In this document: positions 50,411-62,940 of the stretch, in pieces | Position numbering within the stretch: the first letter of the stretch is position 1 | How the letters are laid out: each line of letters begins with the position of its first letter | Source: Tubulanus polymorphus | Lineage: Eukaryota; Nemertea; Palaeonemertea; Tubulaniformes; Tubulanidae | Assembly: GCF_964204645.1 (NCBI RefSeq) | Contig: NC_134026.1 | Coordinates: 8,503,450-8,567,449, forward strand | DNA: 64,000 nucleotides | Direction of reading: 5' to 3' | Notes under the pieces: model-generated | What the model saw: only the letters and a program-made list of their open reading frames with translations | The model's database searches: none | Told to the model about the DNA's origin: nothing | Made by a program: the position numbers and the translations under genes

Positions 50411-50681
50411 AATACGGGTTAATGGCCTAACGTTCGTTACCGGAAGTAGGTATCAGTTTTCGCGTCAGCCAACTACATTTCAATGAAAATCCGTCGGTTC
50501 AAGTTTCTAGTAAGCATTTTCTCAAGAAATTGGGAAATCTTGGAAAAGTTGAGTGCTTGTATAGTTTAAAAAAAATGCTTACTGGAAACTTAAACCGACG
50601 GATTTTCATTGAAATGTAGTTGGTTGACGCGAAAACGGTTACCTACTTCAGGTAACGAACGTTAGGCCTATAACCCGTATT
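50411..50681. mobile_element. Long-armed foldback MITE
   Basis: Arms of about 110 nt each: AATACGGGTTAATGGCCTAA left and TAGGCCTATAACCCGTATT right. Inner words CATTTCAATGAAAATCCGTC and GACGGATTTTCATTGAAATG are exact complements. The loop is about 50-60 nt. It can be read as flanked by TA. No coding. Confidence 0.85.
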
Positions 50682-50708
50682 ACAGCAGCGACCGTGCTCA
50701 GTTGGGTG

Positions 50709-50957
50709 GCAGGGGTGGATCCAAGCTATATTCCATTGTATTCCAGAATATAGTCAGAAAAATGAAAATAACATTTTTTCCAGAAGTACCTAATCTAACA
50801 GGTCCAGAATGTCTTTAAATACAAGAAAAAGAGTCATTTTTCAAATTTTTCGTGGAAAGGAACCCTAAACCCCCTTAAATGAGCTTCGCCGCTGGCAAAT
50901 CATTGAGCAATCATTTTTAGGAATGAAGTCAAATTCACCGCCTGGATCCGCCACTGG
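50709..50957. mobile_element. GGATCC-terminus MITE, copy 1
   Basis: GCAGGGGTGGATCCAAG left and CCTGGATCCGCCACTGG right are inverted termini. The interior is AT-rich and ends CTAAACCCCCTTAAATGAGC. Short non-autonomous element. Confidence 0.65.
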
Positions 50958-52129
50958 CTGGGTCGCTATTTTTGGACGGTAGTTCGGGGTATACACAAAT
51001 AGCGGACTAACTCCGAAACCGAAATTTCCCCAATTTTTTTTATTGGACCAGGGAGGTAGTAGGAAACACCTTCCTGGTTGTATCTACGATAAGTGAAAAT
51101 TCCTGATCCAAAAGATAACTTCGGGTTCCATAAGAATGAAATGGCAGCTAAAGATAGAGGTATTTCACGTGAGAAATTTAAATACTTCAGTCTTATTCTA
51201 GAGAAATATCATTGATGTTTTTGGTCAATGATTATTCCCCAACCTCCACACCTTGATTGATATTTGTATACCCCCCCGTCGAAGTTGAAACTGGACTATA
51301 TACTGCTCCCTGAAACACTAACGTCTTTGAACGATAGCTATAAGGTCAGACATACAGACAGGCGACGCAGACAAATAGACAGTTCTTAAGACAATGCCCG
51401 TCATGAACAATATTATCATAGAATCATCTGTTAAAAGCAAATTCTATGTTTAACGCCACCGACGAAAAAAAAACACGAGCGAAATTGTTCTGTCAAATCG
51501 ATCGAGCTTACGATAAATCTTTCGGCTACGCGACGTAATATCTGGCAAATGGAGAATTTATGTATCTGTCCGACACGCGGTACACCGAACAATTTAGACT
51601 CATTCAAACTAAGGCGCTGTCGGATTCCGATCTGAATAGGGCGTAATTGCTTCATCGCGATTTTTTTCTGTAAAGATATTCCGTGCTCGACGTGCACAGG
51701 AAGCGCTATGATTCTATATGATATTTTGCCGTGAACAGAAAAAAAAACACAGCTCGCCTTCTCTACATCGCCGCGAATGTTGTCAGCGTTCGCACCAGGC
51801 GTCGTCAGTCATCAGCAGCCACCGCCATCGCTATACTAGCAGAGCACTAGTTTATTAGAGGCAAATTTATCACCCGCTAAATTGTTATGGACCATTAAGC
51901 ATTGGAATGAAAAGCTCGTAAAATGTTGTCAGTTGTCGAAGAGGCAAAGCGAGTAGCGAAAAACATGCGGTATACTGATTTTCTTCGAGTAGTCAGTAGA
52001 ATTAATCTATACTACTAATTTCAAAAAGGGACCAATTGTAGTTTGAATATTGGTGTCTTGACTGTAACTCCATAGACGACGAACGTTACTTTTCATTTTA
52101 CTGTAGAAAACATTGTGAACAAAGAAACT
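50958..52129. other. No recognisable gene
   Basis: A minus-strand 88-codon frame at 51431-51697 shows no domain. Nothing else was seen. Confidence 0.35.
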
Positions 52130-52295
52130 GTACTTTACAATGCAGTTGAATCAGATCTGTACAATATATTTTACGATGACATCTACTCTACCAATTTGTA
52201 TCCGCATGTATATGATCTCTTCTTTATCAATCGTGCTCATCCCTCAAATGTAAATCTATGCATTACGGGTCAATAAAGTTTTTTGATTTGATTTG
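52130..52295 (+). repeat. Non-LTR retroelement 3' end, TTGATTTGATTTG tail
   Basis: Unique 3' sequence ends GGGTCAATAAAGTTTTTTGA and a TTTGATTTG tail. Typical 5'-truncated LINE remnant. Confidence 0.6.
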
Positions 52296-52354
52296 TTTAC
52301 TGATTCTGTGACATTCAGGGACTAGACTTCACATCCCAAAAGGCAATATTAGGT

Positions 52355-52450
52355 TCAAGTTCAAGTTCAAGTTCAAATTTATTTCACAGAAAGCATGACA
52401 GGCTATTTACACAGGTTGAGAGAAAAACAAACAATAAAATCTCTTCGTAA
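52355..52450 (-). repeat. Retroelement 3' end with (TTCAAG)n, minus
   Basis: TTCAAGTTCAAGTTCAAG is followed by AAATTTATTTCACAGAAAGC. The same CAAATTTACTCCGCAGAAAGC-type sequence in the same orientation lies at 62800-62940, so both are minus-strand copies of one family. Confidence 0.6.
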
Positions 52451-52509
52451 AAGGTCTCTTCGTATTGAGGGACTTATATATCAATCATACCCCCAGGCAA
52501 TTTTCATCA

Positions 52510-52710
52510 CTTGTAACAGGAACCGTATTTGTCACTTGACACATTCTCAAGGTACTTTGATGTCAACTTGAAGCGTACCCCGTACTGAAATGAAACGATT
52601 TTTTGTTCGTTGACGAAATGAAAAAGGGTGCTCAAAAAATGTGATGGGCTTGAATTTGAATTTGAAGGTCGCACAAGTCCAGACAAGGTCTCACTGGATC
52701 CGCCCGTCAT
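52510..52710. mobile_element. GGATCC-terminus MITE, copy 2 (partial)
   Basis: Shares AAGGTACTTTGATGTC, AAATGAAACGATTTTTTG, AAAAAGGGTGCTCAAAAAA and a CTGGATCCGCC edge with 52942-53203 in the same orientation. The left terminus is not found. Confidence 0.55.
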
Positions 52711-52941
52711 TTTACCTTACGAAGGCTGCGACATCAAAGCCTTTCGCTTCCGTTCTTTGTATACTTCACACTCTACGAAGGAGACCGGGTGCTGTGCAAA
52801 ATGAGAATGATTAAGAAGAACATGAACTGACAACGAAGCAAATTATTATTTCCAGACAAAATCTAGACGACACGAACGACTTGACGGTTGATGACCAGTC
52901 AGTAAACAAGTTGACAGAACCTCAAAAACGACATGACAACG

Positions 52942-53203
52942 ACCAGGGGCGGATCCAGTGGCCAATTTTGGAGGACTTGTCACATCCCAAATGTCCGAAA
53001 AGGCAATATAATGTGTACTCCCGTAATGCGGGGCCAGTTTCGAAGAACTTGTCACATTCCAAGGGCACTTTGATGTCCACAAACGCAATGGCACTATACC
53101 GCAATGAAATGCACTAATATCTTTGTTGACAAAATAGAAAGGGCACTAAAAAAAACTTGATGGACCTGAACAAACCCCCCAAACCCCCTGGATCCACCCC
53201 TAA
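52942..53203. mobile_element. GGATCC-terminus MITE, copy 3
   Basis: CCAGGGGCGGATCCAGTGG left and CCCCTGGATCCACCCCT right. The interior carries TTGTCACATTCCAAGGGCAC and AGAAAGGGCACTAAAAAAA. Three overlapping frames on both strands are by-products. Confidence 0.7.
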
Positions 53204-53319
53204 AGATGATTAACAGATATTGGAACCACTATTTACCCAATGGCGTGACTAGTTCTTGCCAAAAATTAGTTCGTTTCTAATCAGAACTTTGAATTTTTAG
53301 GCTCCCGAATCCAAACATT

Positions 53320-53380
53320 GCTAGAAACCCCCTGTTTCGCTCCACTGGTGTGATGGGTTCGTAAGGGACAAAAATCAAGT
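53320..53380. repeat. AAACCCC-TTTCG dispersed repeat fragment
   Basis: AAACCCCCTGTTTCGCTCCA and GTGTGATGGGTTCGTAAGGG, then ACAAAAA, match 59385-59470 and, in part, 46940-46995 and 12880-12915. Confidence 0.55.
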
Positions 53381-53388
53381 CAAATAGT

Positions 53389-53493
53389 AAGATAAAATCC
53401 CACTATTTACAGATTAAAAGAATTTAAAAACAAGAATTTATTTATTAAATCTAAAATATTTAAAAGACACGACGTTTCGATCTCACCCTAGAG
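53389..53493 (-). mobile_element. Family A pseudo-LTR, truncated single arm
   Basis: Begins AAGATAAAATCCCACTATTT and is nearly identical to the left arm at 38390 for 105 nt, stopping at CACCCTAGAG inside the stem II loop of the hammerhead-like hairpin. The high identity to 38.4 kb suggests a recent insertion. The second half of the motif (TGAyGA) is absent. Confidence 0.8.
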
Positions 53494-53928
53494 AAATACT
53501 TTTGTATTCATTTTTTGGTGGATCCTCGCTTGCCACAAGTGGAAATCACGATTGCGACAGAAGCGTCGAACATCCTCCGCCATTAGTTCGTGTTAAAACG
53601 TCTCGCAAGTTCTCCAGTCAGATAGCGAAAAAAAAACACTTTTGTTGACAACATCTACGATCATCTGATTAACCTGTTAATCGAATTTCCATACATGAGC
53701 TTGCATCAAGCAATTTATGTCGATCCGAATAGATCCGATCTAGACGTAGAGTTATTTTGAATTAACTTCAAGCGCACGAGCTTTCAACGAGGCGCGACCA
53801 TTATGCGATCACCTAGTCGAGCTCCGAGCCTTCATAGTTTAATAGATTTGTGTTATCAACGTCGTTGTCATTATCGCCCCTGTACGAGAAATGAAGGAAA
53901 AATATAATCAAATCTTCCCCTCCCTAAC
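53494..53928. other. No recognisable gene
   Basis: Nothing recognised. Confidence 0.35.
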
Positions 53929-54107
53929 CCTCACACACCGTGACATACACCAAAACACGAAACAGAAACGCTCTTCTGACTTGTTTCGTGACTGTGTGCG
54001 TTGTTGAGGAACACGAAACACGGTTTTCATGTTTTGGAGCGCAGTGTTACGAAACGAGGCAGAATAGCGCTTCTGTTTCGTGTTTATGTCTTGCTGCGTG
54101 CGTGAGG
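53929..54107. mobile_element. MITE with CCTCACACAC termini
   Basis: CCTCACACACCGTGACATAC left versus GTCTTGCTGCGTGCGTGAGG right; inward AAAACACGAAACAGAAACGC and GCGCTTCTGTTTCGTGTTTA are near-perfect complements. About 179 bp. Design resembles the CCCAACACA element at 30.3 kb. Confidence 0.7.
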
Positions 54108-54114
54108 CTTTAAT

Positions 54115-54430
54115 ATTGTTCCTCCTCTCCGTTCATGGCCTCAGTATCTGATTAGTCTGGGTGCCTCAGCCTCAATCCGCATATCACCTTCTCCCCGCCC
54201 AGGCTCTCTCTCCCCTCGATCAGCAACATAGTCTCTAAGTATATCACCTCTTAGCTGTTCGCTCCGTTCACTTCTCTACCTCTCAGCAGCCACTATCCTC
54301 TCCTAAAATCCTCTCTCCCACCTCACCCGTACTCGCATGCCATTACATCACCCATACGCCCATTCAGCCGGCCCCAACAGCATTCCCACTCCCACTCCCA
54401 TTCTTTCCATCCATCTCTCTTTCATCGAGG
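54115..54430. repeat. Pyrimidine-rich (CT) tract
   Basis: A long strand-asymmetric run of TCTC/CCTCTC/CCCACTCCC words. No frame of interest. Confidence 0.6.
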
Positions 54431-57400
54431 CCTTCGAGCGAAGCTGATTTTCTCTCCGTAATTAACTGGATTCCTTGAGGGTTTGTTGTTGTCGCTGCCG
54501 TCGACAAAAGGAGACGGCACCGAATAAAACGTAATTTAAATCACCGTTCAGGAAAAACTCGAATGCCTCCCGAGAGGTGTGCACTGATGAGTAAAGAGAA
54601 CGGAAAGAGGAGAGTAACGGCCTACTTGTGTTCGTTAAACAGTTCGAATAAACATTGAGCTCTTAAACGCCAAATAAACGGCGATAATAAACAAAGTTGA
54701 CAATTATCCGTATTCTTCTCGCTTCTTGTATTCAACTTACGCGTAGACTAATGTGAAAAAATATCGAAATATACAGAAAAGGATGAATGAATACAATTCT
54801 ATATCAATCTCGTTTTAGTTGAAACATTAACCCACATGGGCCTAATACAACGGGCTTTTGCGTTGACTTTTCGTCCGTTGCCCATCCTTCTGTCCGTGGA
54901 ATTCAGTTATTTTGGGAAATTTTGAAGACGCTTCGATGGATTGTCGATGTTTAGTTTATGAGGGGGCGTTGAACAGTTCAACTGTCAGTTGTCAAGTATT
55001 TCACAAAGTGGGAATGGTGTTCCCAGACCGCTATCAAACGAACATGACTCAGGTAAAAAGGCAAATCAAATCTTTAATTTTCTAAAAAATTCAACTCAGC
55101 GGATTGAAATATGAAAATGTATTTTCAAGTGATTAAGTAATAAGCAAAGCCACTCAAAAGGCAGGGGTGGCAAAGATGTTGCGTGAAATCAATTCAATCT
55201 GTTATTGGAGTTTTGGAGTACAAACGGAAGGACGTGGCACATTGCCTATCGGACATGGCACATTGCACTTTCAACAAAAGCTGATTATTTCATTACACTG
55301 TTTCTTTGGGTAAACCAGGGATTCCAAAACAGTTATTCTCAATAAGCTGTCATACCACCATATTCGACGAGCTGTTCATTCTCTAAACTCACAGCCGTTA
55401 GCACGTAACTCTCAGTATAGAATATCCCAATCTTTCAGTGATTATGCATCTGCATCGCAGTCAGCTTACCCCATTTACCTCTAAACTAAAATGTCCTAGT
55501 ACATTATCGAAATCCGACACGCATAGCCCAGTTTCGTGTAAGATGTTTGATTTGCCGTAAGATTACACGAAATGATTCATCATTAAAGGGAATCCGACGC
55601 ATTTCAAGTATCCGAGCTCTGCTGCCAGAGCAAATTGTAACACACGCCGAACCAGTACGGAGCCCCAATTTCAACGATGCTCAAAGCGTCTGAACAAACT
55701 ACCCATCAAAGGGCTTAGCACCAACAACAAGCGACTTTAAGCGACATTAACGAATTCAAAATGCTCAGAGCATTTGAAATACTGATAACTAAGAGACCTA
55801 TCTAGTTGGCTATCACGTCAGCCTGTTATATAGATATGCAGTTAGTAATACATCTATGAAGATATGATTTTGCTGTGGTCAACTTCGTAGGATTCGCCCG
55901 ATACAGACGATGTTCCAGAACCTTGCTCGGACCTGTCTGATCATGGCAGTCAATCCAACGCCTACGTTTAGCGAATATAGTGACTCATATCTTGGCACAT
56001 ACATTGTTTTTGAAGAATATTTCATGCATCCGGGACTTACGATGCTAAAACCCATCTTAGAAAAGTTTTCTTGACTCGGACAAGGATTATTAAGGTCATT
56101 GACGCCGGGCATCAATGTTTACTGTCCTGATAAAATGCCAATGTTTGTTGGAATTAAATTCCAGCTATCGTGGTGTTTAATATTCGTGGCATTCTAATAT
56201 CGTTGTATCGTTATCACGAAAGCCGGCAGGCATAATTCAATTAGCCCATAAGAAGCAGGGGTAAGCAATGCCTGGCTGCATGTTATGACATTCTCGATCC
56301 GAACATCTCATTTTCTCGTGCACTCGAGGGAAAAAGCTAAGGAGATTTCATATCTTGTCCACTTGAGTTCTTTCACCTAATCAACCAACGTAGCTGCGAG
56401 GACTGCATTCGTCGTCGGTGCGCTGATGAATATTTGGAGGTTCGCCCGCAGCCGTAGCCGGTGTGCCTGACAGGAATGTTTGCGCAAACAGCGTTTGAAC
56501 GACAGTCTGTCGAGAAGCGAACCCCCTCGGCGATCGCGTTGTAATTGGCCTGCTCGACACACACAAAAATGATGAAAATGCATCGATGGCGTTGATAGAT
56601 GAAATGCTCGGAGACTTCAAACTGTTTGTCTCCTGTATGATCGACGCTGTCATCGCGTCATCATATCCGCCCGCGATCAACCGGCGATTCTTAAGAGAGA
56701 AAGCGAGCGAAACTTATGCAGACACGAACGACAGGCAGACTTCGCCTAATTTCCCTGGCCGTAAAAACTGTCAAAACGGGGCGTGTTCTGATCGATAAAA
56801 TCGATCGACTCGTTTAGCTCGTGCATTTACGTATAACTGAGTAGTACACGGTAGTAGAAAACGCGGACGCGTTATTGCTAGCGAGAGAGTGGGGGGAATG
56901 AAATATACGCCCGTCCGCATTTGAAAGGAGTCGATACGTGAATGGAATCTAGGACCACCAGATACTCTGAGACGATGAGATTGCTGCCAGTGTCGTCTGT
57001 ATTTGAATGGTCAACAGTATAGTAGATTGGGACCGATATGAATATGACTGTCAGACGACAGTATATTTTGCCGTCGCGCACACAATGCGATGCTCTGTCC
57101 AAAATGAAATATGGCCCGTACGCTTACAATTATGTGTACATATACGAGAGACTTGACTGTCAAGTTACTGGTGACCAGAATGGCCCCCTTTACATTAGCA
57201 TATTGAATAGCGGATGATCAATGGACTCTGCGATCGATGGAATTGTCATTGAACGCGCGCATGTTCCGAAAAATGTCCGATCACCAGAGTCCGACAAAAT
57301 TCATGAATTTACTTGCGAAAAAATCGTTAGAACGTCAGCGGCTATTTGCGCTAGTGAAAATGAAATAATGCTTCCAATTCACCGGGTAAAGATTAGAGCT

Positions 57401-59934
57401 TAGCTTAGAACTTAGTGCAGAAGTCATACTGATTAGTTATTTTACCAACATAGGGTGACTTTGGCCATATCCTATCAAAGCCGAACCATAAGGCCGCAGG
57501 AAGAGTATAGAAGGGTTAGCGCAATCAACCGCTTGCTGGCTCAAGTTAGATCGGTTTAAACAAAATAGTATGCACATTCTCCGGATCTTCGATTTCCGGC
57601 AAGTGCTGCTGTTTTGTAAGAAGGTACATACCAAATATCGAGGCTAAAATAAAATGAAATCAATCGATGAAATAAGTAAGAATTGGCCAATCATCCCTAT
57701 TTCAAGATATAACATAAACATATACAAATATATACGTAGACTGTATACTGAGAGAAGGCTGCCACGAAGAAATCATCTCAGGGAACGAAAAAATAAGCCC
57801 CCAAGAAGAGAGTAAGCCGCAGCCAGCAAGCATGAATGAATGAACACCGATTAAATGAAAGCCGGTTGCGATGTCGATGCATTCATGCGTGAGAGGAAAC
57901 CAACGTCGGGGATGGTGGTTTCAACGTGGAGAAGAGCAGTCAATTTGTACTGTCGGATAGACTTGCTCGCGCTATCTCGGACGGACGGCTTGCTGTGAGC
58001 AGTGTTTGCAAAGTGAAATGTCTGATCATATCAGCCGAACCACTCGTATACCTGTTCTCGATAATCCTAAACGCAATCTCTCTTTCGCAATATCTCTCAT
58101 CGTAAATTCCAAATGTCAAACATGCCGGGCTTTGAAACGCGTTTTAGTTCTATACGCACGCACGTAAACACGAAATAAAAAATGACAACGTTGTACGTAT
58201 AGTTTTATTCTCGAGAAATCTATCGAGCGTCGACATGATGCACTAAAGATGCGATTATCGAGGAATGTTGTTGATATGTTTTCGTCGATTCTGAAAGAAC
58301 GTCCTTCTTAACTTCACCAGACGATAAACAAGATGGGCTCGAAACCGTACGTTTTGCAAAAATAACCAACATGTTCGGACAGAAGCGTGCTTGTGTTGTT
58401 AGAAAAAAGGACATTTTGTCTCGCATTAAAGAAAGGTCATAGACATCATTTATGGTAATTGGCTATCAAAACGCCATTAGGTAAAGTCTACGATATAAAT
58501 GACCTACATTCTGATTTCTTTCTACCCGCTAACCCTAATTTTTGCCGATCCGATGTGGACCACCGTGCTACAAGCTATCTCACAAGCTGGCGTACGTATG
58601 AAGGACAACTGAATCAAAATCTAGTTCTTTTCAATCAACTTTTCATCTAGATCGAAAATTCTGAAAAGCTCAGATGACTACATACTACGTAGATATATAT
58701 ATTGATTCTAAAAATTTCAAAAATGTGAATAAAAATGAAACAAGCGTTCTTCAAGTTTAATTATCTGGAAGACCTATCAGAGTTCTTTATGATCACTGGC
58801 ACGCATTATTACAGTGAATATACATAATAAATAAGTAACACGCTGTATCAAGGAAAAGGTAAATATGAGCCGATTCGATTGATATTTCTATTTCGTTTCT
58901 ACCTTAATCCAATCCATAGATATTATGAACGAAACGAAAAAAAAAGAATCGAAAAAATACGGAGAAGAAATTTTACCATGCGGACTCGGTGGGTACCCGA
59001 AAACATGGCGCCCGGAAACTGTTAAGTTGCTCATCATCCAACCAAGGATCTACAAGGTAAACAAACAATCCTTTGCCTTTCGAAACCCTGCCTTTCAGTT
59101 TATGCTGAAATGAGTGTGATTTCTTTTTTTCTAACAGTAATCTTATTTACGACTGTGTGGAAGAGGTATATTGCAAACAATTCTGACGAATTGAGTAAAG
59201 GGCACAGGGGTGATAGATGTTCATTCAACCTTACATCAATAAGATGACATAAGAGAGAGTACGGGGCAATCTCCCAAAGCACACCGCTAAAATCCAAGTG
59301 AGTTTCTCAATTATGAACTTTGATTGAAACGAAAATTTCTGTAATTTTGACCACCGCTATATCTGTACTTCGATTTTCTATTTCAAAATCAAACCCCCTG
59401 TTTCGCTTCCAGAGTGGGTTTGTTAGGCAGCAGGTGTAGATTGGGTTTGTAAGGGACACCAAACCGTGAAATGAAACGTAATCTACCAATCAAAATAAAT
59501 AACAGAGTCAATCCCTATTCTATGATCGAAAAATCCAAGTAAGTCCAACATAAAACAATGTAGCCAGGGCCTCTCCCAAAGCTTCATACAAAAACCTACA
59601 TGAGTCTAAAACTCAATGCGCAGTAGCAGGCGGGGATTATCGTGTGTGAACGATGCTGCAGTTTCCACATGCATTAGAAATTCTGAATTGCTGTTGAAAT
59701 ACGCCGAGTGTTTCGAAATTAATGATACTTGAAAAACATCCGTAGCCCTACTTGACCTTTTACAACAAAGAACGATGCGATGAACTTCATCTGGACTTTC
59801 ATTTTGATGTTTAGCCTTCTCGCGCACAAAAAAAAAACGTTAGGGATGTATCTCGATAAATTCGGATCGATCTTCAAGCATCATATAATATATAACGCGA
59901 TTAATGTTCATCATTCATAGAATTTGAGAAACTA
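54431..59934. other. No recognisable gene in 5.5 kb
   Basis: Several frames look mildly protein-like but lack domains or splice context: 56381-56680 minus, 58220-58426 minus, and 58925-59056 plus (starts ATG, then a possible donor AAG|GTAAAC). A fragment of the AAACCCC-TTTCG repeat lies at 59385-59470. CpG-rich patches occur at 56700-56900. Confidence 0.35.
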
Positions 59935-60254
59935 CATCCTCCCACGGCAGGGATTCGAACCTGATGGCATACGGCACGAACCCCTGCCACAGTAGAACGG
60001 GTGCGCAGGTACATGCGCAGCTTTGCCGCGCGTAAACTTGCGGCACCAATCAGATTGCTCGTTGTATAATCGCTGAGGTAAATTTCACGGAAGAACTATG
60101 GAAAACTCTGGCTAAAATTGAACGGAATATCTGATTGGCTAAAAATGACATCATCTACGCTGCGCATGTAGCTGCCCACTCGGTCTAGTGTGGCAGGGTT
60201 TCCTACCATGGCAATCTCGATGCCGTTAGGTTCGAATCCCTACCGGGGGAGGAT
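59935..60254. mobile_element. Foldback element with tRNA-like arms, copy 2
   Basis: CATCCTCCCACGGCAGGGAT left and ATCCCTACCGGGGGAGGATG right, with ACATGCGCAGCTTTGCCGCG and ACGCTGCGCATGTAGCTGCC inside. Outward-reading GGTTCGAATCCCT B-box in both arms. It matches 15001-15308 over its length, including the CCAATCAGATTGCTCGTTG interior in inverted sense. Confidence 0.8.
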
Positions 60255-61503
60255 GGGAAATTAGGGATAGACTCTAGTAGAGTCTGGGAAGAAATATCGT
60301 TGTCAGCCTTCCGAAAGCATACTATGGGGAACCACAACACCAGGAAAATGGCGTAACAAGGACTCAATCTTAACGTTGTAAAAATAAGTCCATTATAAAT
60401 GAACTTTGAGCGGAATTTTAGGGACCCGAATCCATACATTTATCACGTAACCCACCAAATATACATTCGATTCATTTTCTCTACTCAGTGATTCATATAG
60501 TCTTTGTCAATAATTGATTTATTCAAGATTCATTCAAGATTCAATTGATTCATTCGAATTTAACCGAGGAATCGTGTCGAAGAAATTAGACGCAGAAGAC
60601 TCAGTAACTACTAGCGAACCTGGCGGATCGTCACATGCCATAGATTTAATACTCGATTGCCACAGTAGCGTTTGAGTAGCGTCATTGCCGCAAAATGTGA
60701 ACCCTCGCTTGCCTCCAACGCCAAATCATCGGCTGCAATAGTCGAATACGGAGTAGTCCTCATTATCGGACAACGTTTAGTAAAACATTATACGTTCATC
60801 TTGCACGGCTCGACAAAGCGTGTGGATTTCAGTTATTGCGAGATGTTCGCTTCCTAATTTATACGAAACATCGAACACATCAATGAAACTTGTATGAATG
60901 GGCTATTAAACAGAATCGGGGAAATGCCTCCGGTAAAAACCGATGGCAACGGTTCCTCTTACGCGTCTTATCTCCGACAAAAACCCAGTGTTCAATTCAT
61001 TACAATGAAAACACTGCGCGTTCTCGCGTTAATGTCATCTCTTCGGGAAGTCTCGGCTGCCGCTATCAGTAAAGCTCCCATTAAAAAAAAACGCTGGAAT
61101 GACTGGCATTCGGAAGAGAGAACGTGAATTATACGAGATATGAAGGGAAATTAAAATATCTAAACGAAGATAAGGATGACTACGTCGTTCAGAGATTGAA
61201 GATGTCACTCTCGAGATGATATCCACGCGCTATTTTCCGTACGTATAGATAGCGCGGGATGAGCAGTGAAGCGGCGTCGCGCTCTTGTCAATCAAAGCGG
61301 ATCGACGATTGGCGAGCGCACGCACGCTGCGCAGTCACGCTGGCAGAGCGGGTCCGTATCGCACGCGATATCATCTCTAATTTACAAACCTGCGATTTGT
61401 AACCGCGGCGGCGTCGAGGACGCAAGACCGTGTCGTGGGTGACATCGCGTTTTACGCTATTCCGGCTTCGTGAGAAATGGAAACACGCGAGCCGTGTTTT
61501 ATC
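60255..61503. other. No recognisable gene
   Basis: A plus-strand frame at 60894-61127 begins with ATG and has varied composition (NGLLNRIGEMPPVKTDGNGS), but no domain or splice edge supports it. A CpG-rich segment is at 61230-61500. Confidence 0.35.
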
Positions 61504-61565
61504 GTGCTCCCCCGGCAGGGATTCGAACCTGATGACATCGAGACTCGCCACGGTACGAAACCCTG

Positions 61566-61789
61566 GGCGATTTTCATGTTAGTCGACTATAGTCGAACTA
61601 AACAAGACCGAATGTCCGTAAGTCGGAACTATGGTCCGGAAATGGCCGACTACGGGATTGAGCGCGGTCGCTGTAGTTCCGACACATTTCCAAGATGGTC
61701 GACACTGTGAAATACGTTACGACCGAACTATAGTGCGTTCGGTTATTAGTTCCGACCACTAGTCGACTAGCTACGAAAATCGAAGTTGG
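61566..61789. mobile_element. Nested GTCGACTA-family MITE, insertion 1
   Basis: GGCGATTTTCATGTTAGTCG left and GTCGACTAGCTACGAAAATC right are inverted termini. CCCTG occurs on both sides (61561-61565 and 61790-61794) and may be the target duplication. The interior has GACCGAATGTCCGTAAGTCG and TCGGTTATTAGTTCCGAC. Confidence 0.7.
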
Positions 61790-61825
61790 CCCTGGTGACT
61801 AGCGCAGCTACATACGCAGCTTAGG

Positions 61826-61966
61826 CCACCTTCGGTTATCCGAGGTAGTCGAACTGAACGAAACCGAATGTCCGTTAGTCGGAACTATTCCGGAAATAGT
61901 TCGAAAATCAAGCGCATTCGGTTATTAGTTCCGACGACTAGCTACGAAAATCGAATTAAGCCCTGG
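61826..61966. mobile_element. Nested GTCGACTA-family MITE, insertion 2
   Basis: Shorter copy of insertion 1: GAACGAAACCGAATGTCCGT, GCATTCGGTTATTAGTTCCG and GACTAGCTACGAAAATCGAA are shared. It ends at GCCCTGG, where the host element resumes. Confidence 0.65.
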
Positions 61967-62035
61967 ATGATGTAATTTTTAGCCAATCAGAAATCCTGTT
62001 TCATTCTAGCCCGGGTTTTTCCATTCATAGCGCTT

Positions 62036-62799
62036 CCATGAAATTTGCCTTATTGTTTTTGGTGAGGTGTATACGGAAAACATCGATTACGATTCAATAC
62101 ATGTAACAGCACCAAACCGAAACATGTCTGGAATACAACAATAAAGAAGTTTCCAGTTACTGGAAATAGAAACTATCCTAATGCGATAGATATCTTGTTG
62201 TAGTCTTCATTGTAGTTTTTTTTTCTTTTGTTACAGTAAAAAGAACATATTTCACCCTCTTTGTTGTCTTTGGTGGTTTTCAGGGAATTACTCTGAAGGA
62301 TTTAGAAGGATATCTCCTTGGCATAGTTCTTGGTCTTAACTTCACTCACCTCACTTAATCTGGATCAATTCAACCGATTTCGAACTAATTTGTACATAAG
62401 TTATACTATTCCAATTGTACCAAGGAATCTATGGAATGCAATTTTCAATCAACTGAATAGATTGCATTGGATATGAATATTTGTAGCTTATAAAACCCAA
62501 ATATTAATAAAACTGTTCGTTTTCTGAAAAACTCATGTCGTATGAATGACCCCATTTGTTACTTTTAAAAGTCAAAATTAAGTGTGAGTCAGTCAATTTA
62601 TAGTTTCAATCTCCCTCTTCTCAATTATTTACTATTTCTAGTATTTAAATGCTTTGTTTTCCGTCATCTGTACAACTTGTATGTATCATGATTACTTGTC
62701 ATAGAATAAATATTTCTCTGACAATAAAGTTTGTTAAATTTAAATGGTTTGATGTAAGTCGGCTCAATGAAGAAAGGACAATGCTTTGCGTAATGGTTC
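62036..62799. other. No recognisable gene
   Basis: AT-rich. ACAATAAAGAAGTTTCCAG near 62138 could be a retroelement tail. No exon was seen. Confidence 0.35.
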
Positions 62800-62940
62800 A
62801 CATTTAAGTTCAAATTTACTCCGCAGAAAGCATATGATAGGCTATACATATAGAGATTAGAGGAGAGAAAATAAAAGAGGAATATTGGAATATAGGATTT
62901 ATAGAGGGAAAAATCAAACAATAAAATTTACAATGTTTTC
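62800..62940 (-). repeat. Retroelement 3' end, minus
   Basis: TTTAAGTTCAAATTTACTCC, GCAGAAAGCATATGATAGGC and TTGAGAGAAAA-type sequence parallel 52355-52450. More diverged. Confidence 0.55.

Larger units (their letters stand above)
61504..62035. mobile_element. Foldback tRNA-like element, copy 3, interrupted twice
   Basis: CTCCCCCGGCAGGGATTCGA starts the left arm and it reads as copies 1 and 2 to ACCCTG (61565). It resumes at GTGACTAGCGCAGCTACATA (61795), is broken again after CTTAGG (61825), and resumes at ATGATGTAATTTTTAGCCAA (61967) through CCCGGGTTTTTCC. The right arm is missing. Confidence 0.75.

Noticed and set aside
56381-56680. 99-codon minus-strand frame, serine/threonine-rich
   Set aside because: No domain or splice context, and two other frames over the same bases are also open.
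58925-59056. ATG-started frame ending at a GTAAAC donor-like site
   Set aside because: Plausible first exon, but no partner exon, promoter feature or known motif.
60894-61127. 77-codon plus-strand frame beginning with ATG
   Set aside because: No recognisable domain; an overlapping frame is also open.
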